Of a stretch of DNA of 64,000 bases, positions 59,303 through 64,000 are shown piece by piece. The translations under genes and the position numbers were made by a program. This DNA comes from Typha latifolia (taxonomy: Eukaryota; Streptophyta; Magnoliopsida; Poales; Typhaceae), in the NCBI GenBank assembly GCA_019914945.1, contig CM034110.1, positions 9,441,808 to 9,505,807 on the forward strand. Direction: 5' to 3'. Numbering within the stretch: position 1 is the first letter of the stretch; each line of letters starts with the position of its first letter. Under the pieces are notes generated by a model that was not told where the DNA came from, searched no databases, and saw nothing but the letters and a program-made list of their open reading frames with translations.

Positions 59303-59989
59303 ATGGCAGGATTTGGTTCTCCCTGTGGAGCTTGCAAGTTCCTCAGAAGGAAGTGCGTCCGGGGTTGTGTCTTCGCCCCTTACTTCAGCCATGAACAAGG
59401 CGCCGCGCACTTCACCGCCATCCATAAAGTCTTCGGGGCGAGCAACGTCTCGAAGCTTCTCATGCACCTCCCGGAGTCCGACCGCTCCGAGGCGGCGGTC
59501 ACCATCTCGTACGAGGCTCAAGCTAGGCTGCAGGATCCTATCTACGGCTGCGTCGCCCATATTTTCGCCTTACAGCAACAAGTGAGTGCCTTACCCCCCA
59601 TTCAGTCATTTCAACAAACACTTTTGTGCAACTTTCTATTGTACTGATATTTTATCTTCATTGTATAGGTTGTGAATCTACAAGCACAACTAGCCTCTTT
59701 CAAAGATCAAGCAGCCTGTGGGCTTAAGGATGGCTTTGGTAATGCCGCTCCTTTAATTCCGGATTCCTCGACAAACGCTGAGAATTTGAACTTGTACAAC
59801 AATGGGGTCTTTTACTCCGATTGCATGCAGACTCCTCAGAACCAGCCGATGTCGATGAACGTTGCAGAGAACTCCTCTAATGCCATGGCATCTCTCGAGA
59901 TGCAACTGCAAGCAAGCACTTGGAGGTCAGAATACCATGACATGGAGGAGTTTGAATCAGATGCCTATGCTTACCTTTTTCACCAATGA
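59303..59989 (+). CDS. LOB-domain (LBD/ASL) transcription factor, class I, LBD16/29-like
   Basis: Plant-specific nuclear DNA-binding protein of 199 aa. Two exons: 59303-59581 and 59669-59989, the standard class I layout with the intron right after the LOB domain (LQQQ|VVNLQ). The C-x2-C-x6-C-x3-C block is C8, C11, C18 and C22. The GAS block contains [18 protein letters not shown], and the coiled-coil-like end is [24 protein letters not shown]. The domain is nearest in my reading to LBD16/LBD18/LBD29, which in Arabidopsis act downstream of ARF7/ARF19 in lateral-root formation, but exact orthology is not proven. The variable tail is Asn/Ser-rich and ends in an acidic [12 protein letters not shown] segment. 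A second, similar gene faces it 2.6 kb away. Confidence 0.93.
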
Positions 59990-60774
59990 GAAAGGTTGAG
60001 CGATGAATGCATGAAGCTTCTATATATCAGTTACACCACATTCATGTTAGTTAGTAACTAGCCTCACAAGGTGTGTGCCATTTGTACTCATATTTAGTAG
60101 ATGATTATATATGAGTGGGTATAAAATTTAGTTCATTCTCTTCATCTATTATATTGTAACTAGCTATTAAAGTTGAAGCTCCTATATATTTGTAAATATT
60201 ATGATGATGATTATATATATATATATATATACACTTTTTGATGTTGAGAGAAAATCATGGGTAAGTATTTAAGTTCCATTCCAAAATCGATCAATTACGA
60301 GGCTTACACACATAATTGGCCACTTAGGTTTGACATAATCAAGAACACTAGCATCAGTGTATCAATATGAACACATACACACACATACACGAGAATGCAG
60401 CCTAAAACTTCAAGTATTTCACAAGATTGGGGAACACATAGATGCACAAGTATGTTAGGGGACTCAACAGTACCACTAGATGCATGAGGTGATTACCAAG
60501 ATGAGAAGAAAAATATAACTCGAACTAATAACTCGGTTGCCAGCTAACATAATCACCTCTACTCCTTAGAACTTTTAATTCTAAGAGATAGAAGACTGAG
60601 AGAGCAAAAGGAAGAAGATGAGACTAAATAACCCCTTGAGGACCAATATCCACATCAAGCCTGGATGGGCAAAAACACCTCTCACTAACTCATTATCCCC
60701 TTTTCAACCACAAGAGGAAGAAAATGAAATGAGAATGTATCTACTTCACAACCCATAAGAGAGAGAGAGAGAGA

Positions 60775-60823
<49 letters not shown>

Positions 60824-62634
60824 TTGCTCCAAACCTACGAAGAAGAGAAGCCAAGAGCTATGGCTATGTTAGGAAAACCCTAGCAGAGTTAAGTCGCTTA
60901 ATAAATATTATGATGAAGATATTATCCACCATCAAAGATTTCATTTCAGAAACATTTCGCAATTGCATACACTAGTAATATATAATCGACTAGTTTTTCT
61001 ACGAGGAATTGTTGTTCCCTTTTAACTTTCTAAATCAATTTACTTTTATAGCAGAATAATATTACTCGATAATAATCAGGAATTAGGCCTCTTAGCATAA
61101 GGTCCAACAAATAAGCTATCGTAAAAGCCTACATTATATAATGGGCCATTATAACGGCCCATATAATCTAAAGCCGCGTACGGATCACACAAGGCCCAAT
61201 AAGAAAGTTTGGGGTCACCCATCAAAACTTTTAACAATATCATAATTGTAGTTAGCTTTTAACATAAGGTTAACTTTTATACAAGGCCAAAATATTTCTT
61301 TTTCTTTAATCTACTTTTAGTTTGAACTAACTATGCTTAGTTAGATTTAACCCGACAAAACAATATTTTTAAAATAGATTAATAATAAGAATGTAGTGGC
61401 AATTACGTAAAGATATCTAAAAATAATGGATTTGGATTGTGTCACGGTTGGGTTAATCAGATCCCAAGACAGACATTTAACTAATGAAATAGTTTTGCTT
61501 CCATAGTGAGAACTTAATTTTGACTAGCCTTTTTATATGTCTCTTCAAGTGCACGTAAAACCCCTAGCCATAGGACCCCTATGTTCGTGAAATCTAGCTT
61601 TAAAATTAATACCCAATTCCTCAAGCTCAACGCCTTGCTCATTCCAAAGCTTGGTATCATATTAGAGGTCAAAGATAGACGGCAAACGTATATTCTAATT
61701 ACCTCGCTAATTAAAGTTTGTGCATACAAAAGTCTCATGACTTGATTCAATAAAAATGATCATTTAAAGTCGTCTATTTAGGAAGAAATATTTAGCTTTA
61801 CGCGTAATCTCGAATTGCGGAATTTTATTACTTCTAGAGTACTATAATCCACATGTTAATAAATGGTCATATATGTGGCCTTTTTTGTAATAGTTATCTA
61901 TAACATGATGGTCATATTGATCATGGATTAAAAAGGATTATATAGGCCTAGATTTATATTTGATGCGATTTGTATATTAATGAGATCGATGTTAGGTAAA
62001 ACTACATAGCCTTTTGCCATTATATTGGATGGAGTAGGTGGTGGATTAGTTCCTATTTTTATGCTTAACCACGAATACAGTGGCTGATTAGGCAGTTGAG
62101 AGAAAGCAAATGGCCCACCATTTAGCTCTAATGCATATCATTAGTACTCAAAGAAAGGTTAGAGCTTATCTAGAAATCAAGCGTATTAATTATATAATAA
62201 TACTACTACAACAACAAAGCTATCAGGTGCTTGCTTTGCTCTCTAAATTTCTACAGCTTAACTCTGGACTTTGTCTAAGAGTCTACAATTTCAAGATTCT
62301 TTACTCATTCCGTAAGCCAAAAGGAAAGGCATTAATTGAACAGTTATATATTATTCAAATGATGACAAATAACACCAGAATATAAGGATCAAAGGACTAA
62401 GCAGCTGATAGAAACTTGTAGCCTTGTAGATGATCATCTATTTATCATGAAGTCATTCAAAACAATAAACATTTAGAAGTTAAGATTGTCATAGAAGTTA
62501 ATGTTATTCCATGCAACTCTACCAACACCATTAGCTCAAGATTCCTCCTCTCATCTCCTTGTATATACAACTAGCTAGCTCGTTGAAATTTTTCGGCATG
62601 GTAATTAAAAGTTAAAAAAAGACTAGCTAGTTAG
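59990..62634. other. Convergent spacer between the two LOB-domain genes
   Basis: AT-rich with no gene recognised. It contains (AT)n at 60211-60231, a (GA)n(CT)n inverted microsatellite at 60759-60818, and a short inverted repeat with opposed GGGCC/GGCCC arms at 61133-61167. Confidence 0.55.
60759..60818. repeat. (GA)n(CT)n head-to-head microsatellite
   Basis: About nine GA units pass straight into about 21 CT units, forming a self-complementary tract. Confidence 0.92.
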
Positions 62635-63260
62635 CTAACTCCCCATCATCCTTAGAGCCAAAGCTTGGAGCTCTCCAAGTTCATCCTGTGTTCCTCTCCT
62701 CTTGCTGTTTGAGAAGTAGTCCTCCTTAAAAAGCATCTCTCGCATTGGCAAAATTCCAACAATTGAACTTTGATCAATGCAATCCAGGGAGCTCTGTGGA
62801 GACAATGATTCGGCAAACAAGTTTGGCTGGAAAAGAGGGTTTGCTATGTTCCCTTGCATCTGATTCCCAATTGCTTGCGAATCCATCGCCTTACGAGCTA
62901 TCTGCGCCTTTGCTTGCATTAACTGCAACTGCAAGCTTGCCACCTACAACAAACCAACATGAGAATATATATAAGCTACACCACAATAAGCTAGTGCATT
63001 AATTCATCTTCAAAGGACTAAATCATATCTTTAAGTGCATAAAATTGTCGTGTAAATTTGATATTCAAAGCCATAGGACTAACTACTATAATATAATATA
63101 AGATTAGGTTTTCTTCTTAACCCTCTAAACCTATCAGAAATTCCTTATTTTGCTTCATGTGAATGTCAATCACAGAAGTGCAATTGAAGAGGGGACATAA
63201 GATCCTCTGCAAGCGGATCCATGCATGCATGCACGTACGCACTCATGTAATTAACGAAGA

Positions 63261-63349
<89 letters not shown>

Positions 63350-63623
63350 ATACCTGCTGCTGTAAGGCAAAGATATGGGCCACACAACCATAGACAGGAT
63401 CCCTGAGCCTGGCCTGCGCCTCGTAGGCAACGGTGACGATCGCCTCACACCGGTCGGCGACCGGCAGGTGGAGGAGCAGCTTCGACACGTTACTCGCCCC
63501 GAACACCTTATGAATCGCCGCGAAGCGTGCCGCCCCTTGCTCCGAGCAAAAATACGGCGCAAAGATGCAGTCGGCGACGCACTTGCGGCGGAGGAACTTG
63601 CATGCGCCGCATGGAGAAGACAT
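62635..63623 (-). CDS. LOB-domain (LBD/ASL) transcription factor, class I, second copy
   Basis: Two exons, 63623-63354 and 62943-62635, give 192 aa. I chose the ATG at 63623 (MSSPCGACK); an upstream in-frame ATG would add a Ser/Thr-rich stretch not expected in the family. Zinc-finger-like cysteines are C5, C8, C15 and C19 ([15 protein letters not shown]). The GAS block contains [18 protein letters not shown], and the domain ends [16 protein letters not shown], where the intron falls as in the other LBD gene. The second exon ([19 protein letters not shown]) continues the amphipathic helix, then a Gln/Ser-rich tail ends [12 protein letters not shown]. The intron donor is followed within 10 bp by a long (CT)n(AT)n tract. 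It is similar in domain to the 59-kb gene but diverged in the tail, so it is an older paralogue. Confidence 0.92.
63259..63346. repeat. (AT)n(AG)n compound microsatellite in the LBD intron
   Basis: About 13 AT units and then about 30 AG units, adjoining the splice donor of the minus-strand LOB-domain gene. Confidence 0.92.
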
Positions 63624-64000
63624 GCTGCTAGTAATTTTGCACTGGAAGCTACTAGTACTAGTACTAGTACAAAGCATGCAACACAAGCATTAACGCAAAT
63701 ATGTGATGAGCGTGTGGAGATTGGGATTGAGATTTTATAGAAGAAGGGGAGGGGAGGGTGAGGGACATGGGATGTTGAGAGATGTAGGGTTCTAAGGGGA
63801 CAAGGAGTTAATGAGAGGTAGAGAAGGAGATGGGGTGGGTTTCTATAGAATTAATTAATTAGATTGTGATATGGTTAAGGGGTTTGATAGGGTTTTATAC
63901 AAATGAGTGGGAGGGGGAGTTGTTTTGTGAGATGCTATGATTTTAAAGTGATTTCGTTCAAATTTTATTAAAAAAAAATTGGAATTGTAACGCCTTTTGT
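63624..64000. promoter_or_regulatory. Upstream region of the second LOB-domain gene
   Basis: Leader and promoter side of the minus-strand gene, with a short ACTAGT repeat at 63650-63668. The window ends before the promoter is complete. Confidence 0.5.

Noticed and set aside
1..64000. A wholly new biological system, CRISPR array, or virus-derived locus
   Set aside because: The window reads as ordinary plant nuclear DNA. All well-supported genes but one belong to known families, and the repeats are microsatellites and transposon remnants.

Overview
This is nuclear DNA from a flowering plant. The evidence is spliced genes with GT-AG introns, plant-only families (PHT1, AP2/ERF, ATL RING-H2, BAHD, LOB-domain, RuBisCO accumulation factor, plant ARP9), AT-rich spacers and many long (AT)n and (CT)n microsatellites. 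Several genes have GC-rich 5' exons and AT-rich introns, which leans towards a monocot that need not be a grass. The sequence alone does not prove this.

Layout. 0.6-2.3 kb: phosphate transporter PHT1 (-). 5.1-6.1 kb: decayed exons of an unidentified gene (-). 7.8-8.4 kb: group IX-like ERF (-). 11.7-14.0 kb: tandem pair of ATL-type RING-H2 ubiquitin ligases (+). 17.2-18.5 kb: intronless BAHD acyltransferase (+). 18.8-19.3 kb: small plant protein of unknown function (-). 21.1-23.0 kb: WAT1/EamA transporter with 7 exons (+). 25.6-33.5 kb: three tandem 2-oxoglutarate/Fe(II) dioxygenases of the ACC-oxidase-homologue type (+). The last two lie in a recent ~3 kb segmental duplication separated by a LINE-like remnant. 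35.8-41.9 kb: autophagy gene ATG9 (+). 42.8-45.6 kb: HR-like lesion-inducer membrane protein (+). 46.4-47.7 kb: RuBisCO accumulation factor RAF1 (-), with an apparent 1-nt frameshift. 48.1-56.0 kb: actin-related protein ARP9 with 20 coding exons (+), head-to-head with RAF1. 59.3-60.0 kb (+) and 62.6-63.6 kb (-): two LOB-domain genes facing each other.

Function. Most neighbours are ordinary, unrelated housekeeping or regulatory genes. The one stretch that could work together is 17-34 kb: an acyltransferase, a membrane transporter and three dioxygenases, a composition like a specialised-metabolism cluster. That is inference from gene content only. I see no CRISPR array, no rRNA or tRNA gene, and no convincing wholly new system. 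The best leads are the RAF1 frameshift, the shared RAF1/ARP9 promoter with five copies of one 7-mer, the young dioxygenase duplication, the ARP9 start codon isolated by an intron, the ATG9 upstream ORFs, the unidentified decayed gene near 5-6 kb and several transposon remnants.
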